A stretch of 64,000 bases of DNA from NCBI GenBank assembly GCA_036365455.1, contig JAWQUS010000010.1, positions 14,330,501 to 14,394,500 on the forward strand. Direction: 5' to 3'. The notes beneath the pieces were generated by a model. It did not search any database. It worked only from the letters and a program-made list of their open reading frames with translations, and had not been told where the DNA came from. The position numbers and the translations under genes were made by a program. This document shows, in pieces, positions 21,545 to 34,084 of the stretch (position 1 is the first letter of the stretch; each line of letters begins with the position of its first letter). Source of the DNA: Macrosoma leucophasiata. Lineage: Eukaryota; Arthropoda; Insecta; Lepidoptera; Hedylidae.

Positions 21545-23665
21545 GAAATTTTAACTAGTATAAAACTATCGATATCCCTAATAATGTGATCCCACCTATA
21601 AAGGAGTAAATCCAAGAATTTGATTGATTGGATAATATTCTACGGGAGTAACCTGTCGTAGCGGTTATTCGCCGTGATTAAGACCATTCAAAAGTTTATG
21701 TATAGGTACTTTGAATTAGAAATGTTTAAACTGTATGTAGGTATACTTATAAATTATGTATCTTCTCGCCAAGTCCCTAACGGTTCTGAGTTCTGACACA
21801 CCTCCCATGCTTCTTCTATATTCATTATTCTCTCCATACATGCACGTCGATTTCCATAGATTCTGAATAGAATCAATAGACTCTGTTGTTTGTTTACAAA
21901 ATGTTTAAAACATTATTTTAATTGTTGTTGTTCATTGCACACAATTTTAAGCGCAGAGTTGTGCAGTGCAAGTTTACGTCTGTGTTGCTGCCTCTACTAT
22001 GACGTGTTTGCATTTACAATTCGTTATGAAATATTGCTGTACCGACCAACATTTGACACGCACACACATAATACACCGTCATTTAGCTTGCGTGATAATA
22101 AACATCTGGATGTCAAATAAGTTATTATTTACACGTCATTAACTAGCTGCTTTGGTTTCCCTATTCTTACGTTAGTTATATCAGACCATCAGCATTGCAT
22201 CACAAGCGAACCACTTCCGTATTCCACTCATAGATCGCGTTTTTTTTTCTTTAGTATGGGCAGATTTGTTTAATCTCTCGATTATATTTATGATTGAAAT
22301 CGATTTATGCTTTAGTTATTTAAAAGAGAAAGCGAGTTCTTTATGAATAGTTCAGCTCTACCGTAATTGCATTGGAACCAATTAAATTGGTTTGAAACGG
22401 CTCCGGTTAAATATCGAATAATTGTAATTTGAAATAAAATTTTAGAGTTCAACGATATATCTCCACCAGTCTGTCAATAGACTGTATCCATTGTAAGTAG
22501 GCTTTTCATAGTTTATTTAAGTATTTCAAAACCGTTAAAAAGTTAGCGAAAAGTAACAAAAAACAGTTTAACTTGGATTGTACTGGTATTTCTTATAATG
22601 TTTTTATTTTTACGTACACCTCTTTCTTAGTCATGAGTATTTTCTGTCAACATAATGCAGTATTAGGTAGGTATATCATTACTCATTAGGGTTAAAAATT
22701 GTTGCGACTTCCAGCGCGAGCTCAGTAGAGTAAAATGATGTAATAGTAGTAGAGTAATTTTCAGATGTAAGTACGTACATAAATTACACAAATAAACACA
22801 ATTAAAATCCTACATGTAAATGCAATATTTGAGGATGGCCCTTTTCACATTCATCCCAACTTCGTGGCAATGGGACCAATTTGGAAGTGTAATCTCTCAA
22901 ACGACACAAGATTTACACATTGATTCGAACATAGAACCTCCTCCTTTTTGAAGTGAGTTATGAGGAATAAAAATATGAAATAACAAAATATTTCAAACAT
23001 AAAATTGTCTCGCTTCAATTATTATAAATTAAAATTAACATGAATATACCTACACCCAAGATATTTAGCCAGCACTATCGAATATTATATACAGATAAAT
23101 ATACACATTGATATAATAATGCGATCGTAAAACTTACTTTACATAAATAAACTCTTCATTCATACAGGCCCATTTCAATTTATTATTCTTTTAACACGTA
23201 ACCTACTGTATGTAAATATTTATTATTATTGAATCGCAAGTCGACGCTTTCGTAACAAACCCATAACTGAAATAAAATTACTTTCACCTTCTAGACTTCT
23301 ATTATTATCAACTTCTGTACTCTGTATCTACAAGTATTTAAGATAACAATATTAATATGTATGCAATATGTAATCGTTTTATTAATTGGGTTTTTCGCAA
23401 AAAGTCAAGTTAGCGAATTATTTTTTAAAAACTGGTCAATTGCGTGTCGGGCTACGCACATGTAGGGATCCGTTAAAGAGTAAGAAATGTAATGTGAAAA
23501 AAAAAAATTCTATGAAGTTGTTCAAAATTTTCGAGTAAAACACAATTGGTCGACTATTACTTGCAAACTTGTAAAGCCAACTTTTTTTAAAATCTTTATT
23601 TTAAGGAAGGGGTTTTGTCACGCAGTGACTATGTCAACCCCATAAGAAAACACTACAAATTATCA
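21545..23665. other. intergenic, no gene seen
   Basis: About 2.1 kb of A+T-rich DNA with no supported gene. A short family F end lies near 23430-23490 (GTCAATTGCGTGTCGGGCTA). Confidence 0.5.
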
Positions 23666-23669
23666 TTTT

Positions 23670-24545
23670 CCCTTCAAGGTAGGACACATTTTAAAATCAA
23701 CTTTACAACCATTAAATATAAATAACCGGATAAAGGAAAAGCCAAAATACTATTACAAATTCCAACATTTTGATTGTTCAGAAACATTATTTCTTGTCTG
23801 AATGCATCGTTCCGGACGCATACCATCAACACATGGAGAACATCCTCCTGTTTATTGCACTCAGGACAGTTTGGGGACTCTGTTATGCCCATTAAGTGTT
23901 TAAATTTGTTTGATAGGATGTGTCCAGAGCGAAGCCTCAATAGGGATACTAGATATTTTCTACAAATATGTTGTTGATCAAACCATATCTGGGTGGCTGA
24001 CATTGAATTGTGTTATACCATATACTTTTCGTAAGAGATCTCTCGTTAAAATATTCGTGCCACTTAGTAGCCTCGTAGACTTTTAGTCTACATCTAGTCT
24101 TAGCCTCACCCAATACTTCACTATGAATCGGTAATATGTTACAAGGAATGCCATTAGTAACAGCTTCCCTCGCTGCTCGGTCAGCCTCCTCATTTCCTAG
24201 TATTCCAACATGTGAAGGTATCCACTGGATAGCCACGTCTTTATTTGAGGCACCGAGACTACGAAAATAATCTAAAACAGCTCTCTTATAGGCTATCGGG
24301 TATCCTCAAGAACTCGAGGGAAGCCGAGTAAATGTAACAGAGCACTTTTAGAGTCGGACAATATAACAAATTTGTCTTTTTCCAAAGATGCTGCATACGT
24401 TAGTGCTTTAGATATGGCAATTAGTTCGCAGTGCATGATGGATATGTTGGCACTTATGTTAAATTTTTGACTGTTGTTCTGCTGCAGGTCGAAAAAAGCT
24501 GCTCCACATCCTATTTCATCCTTAGATCCACCCGTATAAGGCACT
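23670..24545 (-). mobile_element. LINE remnant with RNase H and zinc knuckle
   Basis: On the - strand the protein runs in pieces over shifted frames. An RNase H domain comes first: YTGGSKDEIGCGAAF, CELIAISKAL, ILSDSKSALLHLL and WIPSHVGILGNEEADRAAR. Then comes a C-terminal part with LLRLRSGHI and the Cys-rich CPECNKQEDVLHVLMVC. The expected catalytic motifs are visible: Glu in CELIA, Asp in SDSKS, and His and Asp in SHVG...EEAD. However, the first Asp of the usual YTDGS is Gly here. RNase H after RT is typical of I- and R1-related non-LTR elements. Frame breaks and the lost Asp mark it as inactive. Confidence 0.8.
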
Positions 24546-24549
24546 ATAT

Positions 24550-25010
24550 TTAGTACTTATGTAATTAGATGGTACATTTTGTAGGTTTTCTATACTTATA
24601 TGTCTCTTTGCTTTATCGACACCATCTATCGATACCTTAATATTTTTAGTTAAATCGAAGCTATTTATCCATCCATTAAAAGAGTAAAGGGGAAGTATAG
24701 AGTCTAAATATATACTATAATTACAAAATTGCCTATAGATTTGTATCAGTAATTGTAAATTTCAACCAATATTCAACCAATATTCTCTCTCACAAAACAC
24801 ATTTAATTCTTCTAGCGGACTAATACAGTGACATTATCATGAATCGATTTTGATCTTAACGAAAATTACATCTTTTTCATTACATCAGATATTAGTTTAC
24901 TTACAAAGTACCAACCCAACTATAAGTTATTGTCAGCCATTTGGTGGCAGATATATTAGATGATGCGGATTTACATGCCCTTAAGTTCCTTCACTTGAGT
25001 TATACCATTG
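24550..25010. other. possible 5' extension of the LINE remnant
   Basis: The first ~150 bases may be more of the LINE at 23670-24545, but no frame is clear enough to call. The rest is A+T-rich and featureless. Confidence 0.35.
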
Positions 25011-25013
25011 CCT

Positions 25014-25171
25014 GCTTGTAATTTCCGGCACATAGGCATAACATCTTAGGCCTGAGGAGTGGTAACGCATCTGCATTTTAACTTTGGTCTTTGTGTAAGT
25101 GTCTATAGGCTGCAGTCATCACACAACATCAATGTGAACTGTATGATTGTTTGCCACTTCCATAACATAAA
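25014..25171 (+). repeat. family B repeat, 5'-truncated
   Basis: Begins TGTAATTTCCGGCACATAGG and ends GCCACTTCCATAACATAAAA. Confidence 0.8.
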
Positions 25172-25796
25172 AAAAACATCAGCAACTTGATAGTTACCTA
25201 TGTGTTATCAAAACGTAATGTACGTTAATGAGGTAATTAAAAAATACTGATTTGAAATGAAGATTTAAAAACTAACGATATAAATGCATGTATACTAGAA
25301 TGCTCTATTTAATTTTTTACTCATTTACAACATTACTCAATATTTTTCAGGGTTCTATTGTACCTCGTGTTGTTGATTATTATCTCTAAAAATAGCGAAA
25401 AATAAAGGTTATTTGGTGTTTCTGTGAAACAACTTGTCCTACCTATTGCGAGCGTATTGTTCGAATGGCCTTTACGCAATAGCTGGGTTCACTCGATACG
25501 GTCTACTTTGAAAGGTAAAAATATAAAAAAAAGTATGTGATCCATATTTTATCTATGTCTCAATATGTATAGTTTTATGGCTATACGCCTCACGAACACT
25601 TTATTTATAGCAGTTTTTTCCATCGACAAAAGATTTAATCGAGGTAATCCTACTAATAAATAACAATATTATAAATGTGAAAGTTTGTTATTTAATTACG
25701 TAAAAAGTATTGCATAGTTTATAGCTAATCTCGTACATAGATAAATAATGTTATGTTCGGGATATTTTTATCATTCGTTACCTATCTACTTATTTC

Positions 25797-25947
25797 TTTT
25801 ATGTTATGGAAGTGGCAAAGAAGCATGCAGTTCACATTGATGTTAAGTGATGACTGCAGCCTATAGACACCCACAAAAAGACCAAGGTCGAAATGCAGAT
25901 GCGTTACCACTCCTGAGGCCTAAGGTGTCATACCTCTGTGCCGTAAA
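25797..25947 (-). repeat. family B repeat, 5'-truncated
   Basis: Reads TTTTATGTTATGGAAGTGGC through ATGCAGATGCGTTACCACTC to CCTCTGTGCCG. Confidence 0.8.
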
Positions 25948-25949
25948 AT

Positions 25950-26950
25950 ATCTACGCTGGAAACCAATTTTATAGTCAATTATTACTGATTAAATTATTA
26001 ATAAATTAAAATGTTATGAATATACCTATCAACATTTAGATCTTGTTAAAGTAAGTACATTTTATAACGTTAAATTTCACCAAACATCAACATCTACAAT
26101 TTTGATTAAATATAGTATTAAATTAATACAGAATATAACTGATAATCTGATTTAAAAATATCGTGAAGATTATTCTAAGACTGTAAGTTCTTATATATTT
26201 TCTAGTATATGTACGAAAACAGAAACATTCACTAAAAGTGTTAAGAAATGGGAAATCTGAAGGTCACGCTTATTCTGTTACATCATTTTGTTTATTTATT
26301 CAAAATATGTGGTACCGCCACCGACCACCGACCTTCTTTGCTGACCCACATCGCAAAAGCTGTTATGGTCTGTCTGTAGTAAACATAACCTACCGTACGC
26401 AATATTTATTTACGTATTTATGTTCAATTGGACATTTTGTTATATCACACGTTAATTTGTGCGTCGTAATGTGCATCATTAGTGCTCACTTACGGCTCCG
26501 TTATTGTTTCACAGATAAAATATTATGCGTATGTTTCAACTTACAAGAATTAGTAAAGCATTTCGTGAAATGCAAAATTTGAGCAATTTAAATATAGGTA
26601 AGTTTATGAAGATTTAATACTTAAATTTAAAAATAGCGCTTTTTAAAGCAGTTTCTTCTAATTTTGTATGATATTAAATGTTTACCTATTTTTTGTACAA
26701 AATTTATTATTTGTTCATGGGTCATTTAATTACGGATAAGTTAATCTCTTATCAGTTTAATTATGATTTTTATCAATTAAAAATATTATGAATTAAATTA
26801 GTTGTTTATTTGAATGTTTATTACCTGCAGCTGTCTATTTGTGAAAATTTATCGTACGTCTGAAAATAAAATGTACTCTAAGGGTGATAGTTGCGTTAAG
26901 AATGCAACCTTTGTAAAAGTTACTTTCTAAACGTAAATTTAACTTTATTA
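25950..26950. other. intergenic, no gene seen
   Basis: A+T-rich. An open frame at 26238-26582 has no recognisable domain or splice context and is probably chance. Confidence 0.5.
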
Positions 26951-26956
26951 ACTATT

Positions 26957-27308
26957 AATTGTTTTATATTATTTCGCATTAACACATGCTTGTGAAATAT
27001 ATTTTATTTAAAGAAAAATGGAAATAAAAATTTGACTTCAGGCAAGACTCGAACTCGCGGCCTACTGGGAATCTAGTCCAGCCGCTCTTCCAATTGAGCT
27101 ACTGAAGTCCTGCCCGATTTGTCAAATCTTTCATTCACATTTATTGCATTGCTTTATGGTAGCAGCAGCGCCATCTATTGCCAACTATGCTAGTTAGGCA
27201 ACCGATATAATAGACCTTGCAGTTTATTGAATATTGTAAAGTAGTCGCCTTTACCCTTAATAATTGTTTTATATTATTTCGCATAAACACATGCTTGTGA
27301 AATATGTT
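26957..27308 (-). repeat. family C unit with duplicated end (head-to-tail junction)
   Basis: A full ~305 bp family C unit, flanked on both sides by the segment GTTTTATATTATTTCGCAT...CACATGCTTGTGAAATAT (26957-27000 and 27263-27305). That is what one and a bit units of a tandem array would leave. The tRNA-like core is at 27035-27108 on the - strand. Confidence 0.8.
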
Positions 27309-27309
27309 A

Positions 27310-27945
27310 GAGAAACATTTAGCTCTTGTTTTTATAACATTTAGCTCTTGACTGTGACATTTAAGATCAAAAATGGCATTTTCTGCAGCTTCATTTCAAA
27401 TTCGTTAAGGCAGTTGAGTCGTGAAAATGTTACCGAGAAACAAATTTACTTTCACATGAATGAAATAAATATGGATTATATTAACATTACTATTATCGCC
27501 TTAAATTGTGAGATTAACCTCTGTATTTAAAATAATGAAATCCGTACGAATTCAAAAAAAATCTTGGGTCCTTTCCAGTATGCATTTAATTTAGCTTATT
27601 CCTATTAAAGAGGCTTGAAGCTTTGTATATTATTTGTTATTACATATTCGTTATCGAATCAGATTCGTAAATTATTACAAAAGAAGATATTCAGACCAAC
27701 ATTGACGCCTTTGTAAATAGATAAGATTTGTAATATGATACAGTTCACCTGACTTTCTCTTCTAGTCATGGTCACGATGTTCGACCGTTGACCTTCTAGA
27801 ATGTTCACGACCAGTTGATGTAATATGATATAAGCATAAATATCCCATTACGTGTATAATGTCATTGTGTACAACATGGGTTAAAAAATTACAAACATTT
27901 CATGTTAAAAGTTACTTCATTTATGTTGAATATTTAATCTCTTTT
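27310..27945. other. intergenic, no gene seen
   Basis: No supported feature. A short direct repetition of TAACATTTAGCTCTTG-like sequence occurs near 27315-27350. Confidence 0.5.
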
Positions 27946-27947
27946 GA

Positions 27948-28170
27948 ACTCGAGGGCGTAGGCACCACCGCATTACCTAATCTATGTGCCGTCAAATGGT
28001 AGTGTTCAGCACTATCATATTCCGGTTAGATGGTAATATGGTAATGTATGGCTCCGTAATAACTATCGCAGAAACATAACAACTTAGGTCTCAGGTGTGG
28101 CCTCTGGTTTTTGTGTAGATGTCTGATATAGGTAGGCTGCAGTCATCACTTAAAACACAACATAAAAAAA
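27948..28170 (+). repeat. family B repeat
   Basis: Starts at CTCGAGGGCGTAGGCACCAC and continues through GGTAGTGTTCAGCACTATCA and AACAACTTAGGTCTCAGGTG to an A-rich end. Part of the middle is deleted relative to other copies. Confidence 0.8.
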
Positions 28171-28874
28171 TCGAGGTTTTTGTGCCACAGGATCTTTCTT
28201 GTCCTACAATTAATATCACTATTTACAAGGAGGACCTTCATAATGACCTATTTGCAGCTAATGAGCTGATACATTCCAAAACATTCATTACCCAAATGCG
28301 TCAAGAGTGATATCACAAATAAAAAGAATTTAAAACTATATCTGCTTACTTTATTTCTAAAAATAATCAAAAAATTCTTGAAATAAAAATAATTTTGTTT
28401 ATTGTATATGTAAATTAATATATGAAAGTTAAAATTTTAAGAAATCATTATAATTAAGTCATTTGAATAATATTTAAAATATCCGGACGCTACCCTTACT
28501 TAATATAATTAATGTAAAAGAAAGTATGTATTTCTCTTTCACTTCTGAACGGCTCAGTCGGTTTCCTCGAAATTTTGATTTTCGAAGTGCAGAGATATCG
28601 AGTTTGTTAACTATTAACCCACTGCCACCAATTCAGACTGCGTCGGATATACGAATGTGGGAACGAGTGAAAATATACATAAGTGGAAATTTGTTATGTT
28701 TAAAACGAAAATATGACTTCACCCCCAAATTCTTGACCATTACTGGACAAAATAAATGTTTGATGACCTAATACGAACCTAACCTTATATGTTTTTTCAT
28801 ACCGTTAATTCGTGCATTCCTATTTGCTAAATCACATTATTATTATGATCATATAAAAAAAAAACTTTAAAAAA

Positions 28875-28945
28875 AAACAACTCTCGATTTCTGGAATACT
28901 AGTCCAGTTACTCTACCACTAAAAAACTACCGAAATCCCACACCT
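28875..28945 (-). repeat. family C-like tRNA fragment
   Basis: Contains CTAGTCCAGTTACTCTACCA and CTACCGAAATCCC, a diverged partial copy of the tRNA-like core. Confidence 0.4.
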
Positions 28946-29043
28946 TGCTCACCTGACTTTCAAATTGCTCTTCCACATTTCATTGCATTGCATGTGGGTG
29001 GCGATCACTCGTATGTGTTATTGCGAAAAACATAATAAAGTAT

Positions 29044-29177
29044 TTTTTTTATGTGATGGAAGTAGCAAACAAGCATGCAGCACCCATGCAAAGACCAAGG
29101 TCAAAATGCAGATGCGTTACCACTCCTGAAGCCTAAGGTATTATGTCTCTGTGCCGGAAATTACAGGGCCGTACATT
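29044..29177 (-). repeat. family B repeat with internal deletion
   Basis: Goes from GGAAGTAGCAAACAAGCATGCA directly into ACCCATGCAAAGACCAAGG, missing about 30 bases present in other copies. It ends at the ACAGGGCCGTAC segment. Confidence 0.75.
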
Positions 29178-29313
29178 AGAGTATGTGAGATATCCATATT
29201 ATCCATGTCCTTTTAGTTTTTTTTATTACAGTTTGTAGAAATAAGACAAGTGATAACTGTGATGAGCAATCTCGATCGACATTGGAATTTTAGAATTTGT
29301 AATTTTTACAAAA

Positions 29314-29888
29314 ATGGTCAAGTCACTCGACGTAATCTATCTTACTATAAAAATGATCGCAAAGTTGTTCAACATATTATTATGTCGTTACTTTGCCCGA
29401 TATGTATATCAACATATATGCAAACAATGCTCAAAGAAACCTGCGCGTCAGTTATACCGTAAAAGAAATAAGGAAATACCGTGCGGTGAATCGCAAATGA
29501 TGTCGATAAAACGGCACATTTCTCGATTGTGCCAAATGGGAAGAACACGCCATGATATTCGTATTATCCCTAATACGGCGCTTATACGGCATATAAACTT
29601 GATTTCTATGAGTGGTAGAGCTAACTTATGAGTGGTAGAGCTGTAGTGAGAGCTCAAGCATTTCGCACGGGTAGCATTTATTATATTGTGGGGACGCGCC
29701 CGATTTCTTTGATAAAAAACCATGATATCTCGGTCAATACAAGTACGATATTGATAAATTATAGATGTAAGCCTTTCTCAGAAAACCCTCTTTCCAACAT
29801 TTTAAACAAAAACAAAATCCGTTTACAACTTTCCGATATTAGCGCATACATACAGACAGAGAAAATAGAGGGATTTTATAATATGTAG
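29314..29888 (+). pseudogene. unidentified reading frame broken by a 20 bp duplication
   Basis: I do not recognise the product. Two consecutive open frames, 29314-29631 and 29628-29888, meet exactly at a tandem duplication. The 20 bases from 29608 (ATGAGTGGTAGAGCTAACTT) are followed by a second copy of their first 15. The frames differ by the length of that duplication, so an earlier undisrupted frame of about 184 codons is implied. The protein is basic, with a Cys- and Lys/Arg-rich part near residues 35-55. No splice signals or poly(A) signal were found. It lies between a family B repeat and a 38 bp tandem array. It could be a fragment of a mobile element, of an integrated foreign sequence or of a host gene, or chance. 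Confidence 0.35.
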
Positions 29889-29914
29889 TGATAGTGATAG
29901 TGAAGTAATAGTGA

Positions 29915-30104
29915 TAGTGATGATATCTGCTGCTAAGAGCGAGATTCCAGTATAGTGATGATATCTGCTGCTAAGAGCGAGATTCCAGTATAGTGACGAT
30001 ATCTGCTGCTAAGAGCGAGATTCCAGTATAGTGATGATATCTGCTGCTAAGAGCGAGATTCCAGTATAGTGATGATATCTGCTGCTAAGAGCGAGATTCC
30101 AGTA
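29915..30104 (+). repeat. five tandem copies of a 38 bp unit
   Basis: Units at 29915, 29953, 29991, 30029 and 30067; each starts TAGTGATGATATCTGCTGCT and ends AGATTCCAGTA. Only one base differs among them (GACGAT in unit 3). A shorter TAGTGA/GTGATA run lies just before. Confidence 0.95.
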
Positions 30105-30249
30105 CGACGGTAATAAACACAATTACACAAAATGGGCAGCAGAGCCCGCGATAAAACTACCGCCACTATAATCGCCAATCCGCATGCCAAGCGTGGCGAT
30201 TATGGCATACTCCTTCATGGCTTAAGTCCAGCAGGACGTTTCGGACTCT

Positions 30250-31030
30250 TCTCTATTAATGTCAATATTAAATACGTCGTGTCCTGTCCTGGGTTCGAAC
30301 CCGAATATAGTCTGATCTGATCAGCAGTAGTGGTTTACAACCACTAAGTTACATATTATAATAATATGTATTTTATGCTCTAATTAACTATTTTCTCAAT
30401 CGTTCCCAATTAACAATTTATAGTTTTAATCTAGAGAATTCGGATCGTTCAATTCGGAAAAAAAAGTTCTTGTATTCTAATCATATTTTATGTTAATATT
30501 AATATGCTTTGAATTTCATTAATTTAAATTAGAAGATGGTTAATAATAATATTATTCGATTTACATGGTTTTTTTTAATGAGTGTCAAAGATTTTTGAAC
30601 TTTGACCGCCATAAACTATAAGATGATGATGATGCAACAAAATAAGCAAGGAAATAACTTAAGATTTGCACAATCTGAAGTTGTTTCCTTACAAAATTTC
30701 ACTTATCTTGCGCCGCTGTCGATATCTATCGGAAAAGAACGTGTTCTAGGAAGTTAATGTAATTTAATCTCAAATAATGGATGGTTGTCTGGAAAAAATT
30801 GCACTTTTCACGACCGTCCGACCGTCCAAGTCCGTGTTTTGTACTTTTGTTTATGTATTTGTTTAATTTGTTGTATATTGGTGTACAGTAAAGCGTATAA
30901 CAATTATTAATGGAGTGGTAGTCGTAATGGTGAACGGACTAATAGCGAAGAGTCTCAACCAACATCTCAAGAGGCTCTCATACGGAAGTTGCGTCAAGAG
31001 TTTGATTGATTCAGAAAGCACTCAGTTTTT
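30250..31030. other. intergenic, weak tRNA-like fragment
   Basis: GTCCTGGGTTCGAACCCGAA near 30287 is a B-box-like word, possibly the end of a SINE. Otherwise no gene is seen. Confidence 0.35.
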
Positions 31031-31032
31031 TT

Positions 31033-31205
31033 TTTAACATCCATTACATAATGGAAGTGGAATACAAGCATGCAGATCACATTGAAGTTAAGTGATGACT
31101 GCAGCCTATAGACACCCACACAAAGACCAAGGTCAAAATGCAGATGCGTTACCACCCCTGAGGCCTAAGGTGTAATGCCTATGTGCCGGAAATTACAGGG
31201 CCGTA
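31033..31205 (-). repeat. family B repeat, 5'-truncated
   Basis: Reads ATTACATAATGGAAGTGGAA through GACTGCAGCCTATAGACACC to GGAAATTACAGGGCCGTAC. Confidence 0.8.
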
Positions 31206-32970
31206 CTCAGTGCGCTGTCAGTGGCACGGCTCGCATAGTGAGCTTCCTTTACCTGTGACCTTAACCACTGGCAGCTTGGACCCTATTCCCGCTGCAAGCA
31301 GCACACATTTTTTTATTATATTTCTTGATTTTTATACCTTTATACGAGTACGTAAATAAATGAGTGGAATAATCATTATAGTAGGATTTAAAGTAGGATT
31401 GAAGCTGGGTCAAGGGGTGATGTTGAAAGCGGAACTCCTCGGCACGGCACGTATAGTGAGGAGGTTCCCGTCTCTGTGTCCCTAACCAACAACAGCTTGG
31501 ATAATGTTCCCACTGTCGGCGACACAATGTTTTTTTTTAAATACATATTTGTGTTTTTTTTTTTAATATTTTTACGTTAAAAAAACATGAAATATGATAA
31601 GGATTAAATTATAATATATTATAATGGAAACCTTTGTTTTTATATTTATTGTGAGATAAACTATATCCTCTTTTTGTAATCATGTCTTGTAAATATTGCT
31701 GACGTTATATGACACTAGTGAAAGACATCAACGCGTTACGCACTCTTTAGACCTTCTAGTATTGTTACAATGTGATTGTTATAATATAAATTCAACTATC
31801 GGTAGGTACTGCAGCATCATTATTCACTTACTTAATACTGTACTGTAGAGATAGGTACACGTATAAAAAAATAACTTTAATTAGATGTATATTAGTTACA
31901 TTGTTATTATGTCGTGCACACCAATCATGACATCGTAATTGAATTTTAATAGATTGTATAGGGGTCAATTTATTGGTGGGAGAGGGCCAGTGGAGAAGCC
32001 TTAGAATGTGATACCATATTTACACCTTTAACTATCCTATTTACCATTAAATTTCAGTTTATAAAAATGTTTTATAAATATGTATGTGTAGTACCAGCGT
32101 CACATTAATTTAGAACGGATAACGCAATAAACTGTGCCCGAAGAATTATGCCTTCGGTTAAACAAGTATTGAAGCACCTGCTTTAGTGTTTTTTGTTTCA
32201 CTAAAGCACGTCTATGTTGTTATGTTCTACATATTTATATAATAATTACGGCTCATCATTGAAATATGGTCAATGCAAATACAACACTATAATTTGTGAA
32301 AGGAAGTTGAGCGCAGAGTGCAGGAATTGAACTGTAAATAGTTAAATAGATCTATTTTTAGATTGGAAAACAAAAAGTTTTTGTAACTATACTAACTTAT
32401 AACGCGACTATACGCGCGCATAACGCCTTTTCCCCGAAATATTGGGCAATTCTAAAGAATCCGGTATTTTTTCATACTAAGTGCTACCATATTATCCAAT
32501 AAACCTACTTGTACTATATTATCTTCTACCACTTATCTACAACTTCAACTTACTACAAAAAAAACTTCAAACAATAAAAAAACTTAAACTTAATTTGCTT
32601 CACATAGAAATATCTTAATCACAAATCGTGACCCGATTATAAATTGTGGATGAAGCGAAAGTAGAAATACTGGTTCTGAAAAGGTAGCTTATTTCTCTCT
32701 CATAGACCATAGAAATTCTATGGATACATTTAGATAAAATCGACAAAGAATAATATGTAAAAGACTTATCACTGTTCGACAATTTGTGTTCTTATAGTGT
32801 ATTAGATATTTCTATAGTCTGTTTAAACTGACATACTCGTAGAGCTTGGCATGCGGATATTGAATAAATGAAAAGTATTTGTACGTTCTAAATAATGTTT
32901 ACCTTTCTTAGGTGTACGAGGTTATTTTTAAGACACCATTAAATTTTTAAAGTTAATTCATCTTTACCTT
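31205..32970. other. intergenic with a short imperfect duplication
   Basis: Two related segments, 31225-31300 and 31435-31525, share GCACGGCTCGCATAGTGAG-like and CAGCTTGGA words, so a local repeat is present. The rest, to 32970, is A+T-rich with nothing else recognised. Confidence 0.45.
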
Positions 32971-32977
32971 TTTAACT

Positions 32978-33283
32978 GACTCCGTAGTCTAGTGGTTGCA
33001 GGTCACTACTACTACTACGCTAGAGTCCTGGGTTCGATTCCCGGGGCTATCAGAGACAACGATGTGAAATCCTTTATATCTGGTTTTATTGGGATTCTTC
33101 CATTTTCTGGAAGTTTCACAGCACCTCGGAGTTTGCTAATGTGCCCGGAGATGTCACTAGACTCGCCACCTGTTGCATGGGACAAAATATGTAGTGTTTG
33201 CTTGTATGCTTGTATGCATGTATTAACCTTTGCCTACTCCTTCGGGGATTACAAGCAAGCTACGTTTACCTTTATCTTTCCAT
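32978..33283 (+). repeat. family D SINE with tRNA-Glu-like head
   Basis: Head: CTCCGTAGTCTAGTGGTTGC, an A-box like that of tRNA-Glu, then GGGTTCGATTCCCGGGG, a good B-box. The body contains CCATTTTCTGGAAGTTTCAC and AATGTGCCCGGAGATG. It ends near CTACTCCTTCGGGGATTACA. The polymerase III promoter boxes mark it as a SINE. This is the clearest of six copies. Confidence 0.85.
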
Positions 33284-33284
33284 A

Positions 33285-34080
33285 GAAAAGTTTCATCACG
33301 GCGCGATATAACGTATAACAGCTGGTTTTTTTCTCGATTTCTGGGTTGGGTCTATAGTAAAAGTTATTCCTTAAGGTGTGTAAAACGGTCTCTTAAAATT
33401 TGGACGGTTACTTAAAAATCATCTTGTTTGACACATCACATTGTGCATGACCTGTACAAGTGCATTTGAGGACCTGGGTTTTATTTCCGAGTCAATAAGT
33501 GATGACCGATGACGTGAGTGGAATGGGTGAGTGGAAGGTTTACATAATAATATGTAGCCAGATATAAATATGACGGTTATATCTAAATACGTAACGTACT
33601 TATCTTTGTCTAAACACTCCAGGAGTAAAAGCGTGAATATACAAAATATTTGATTATTATAGCTAAATAGGTACTTATTATGTACGTCCGCCATGTCTAT
33701 GTCGTGTCTAGTTTAATAATTCGTTCTGCTTTTGATTTTGATAAAATGCTCTTTTATATCTTTTATCAAAATGTGGTAGGTACCTATTCCCGTTACAACA
33801 AGATCATATAAAATCAGTATCAGTGCTATATACAGTACATATTGTTTATCTAATGCAGACTTGCTATGTATTGTGTAGGTATACCATGCATCTGCGCAGC
33901 TTTCTCTGCACCTGTCAGCGGTCACTGTCACTTTTATGCGTCTTTGCATCTCGAAAGCTTAATGAACAAAGAACGATTCAAAACTCGAGTAATAAATAAC
34001 ACTTTGTTTTATTATTATTAGCTTGAGAGCGTACTTTACAAGACTTTATTTTGCTATGAATGTCCAAGTATAATAATAAT
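33285..34080. other. intergenic, no gene seen
   Basis: Nothing supported on either strand. Confidence 0.5.
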
Positions 34081-34084
34081 AATA

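Noticed and set aside
26238..26582. 114-codon open frame
   Set aside because: No domain, low-complexity hydrophobic composition and no splice or poly(A) context.
29448..29723. 91-codon - strand frame overlapping the broken + strand frame
   Set aside because: Could be the real coding strand, but it has no recognisable motif. The + strand frames are longer in total and their break coincides with a duplication, so I kept the + strand call at low confidence.
29915..30104. CRISPR-like array
   Set aside because: Units are contiguous 38 bp tandem repeats without spacers, in a eukaryotic context.
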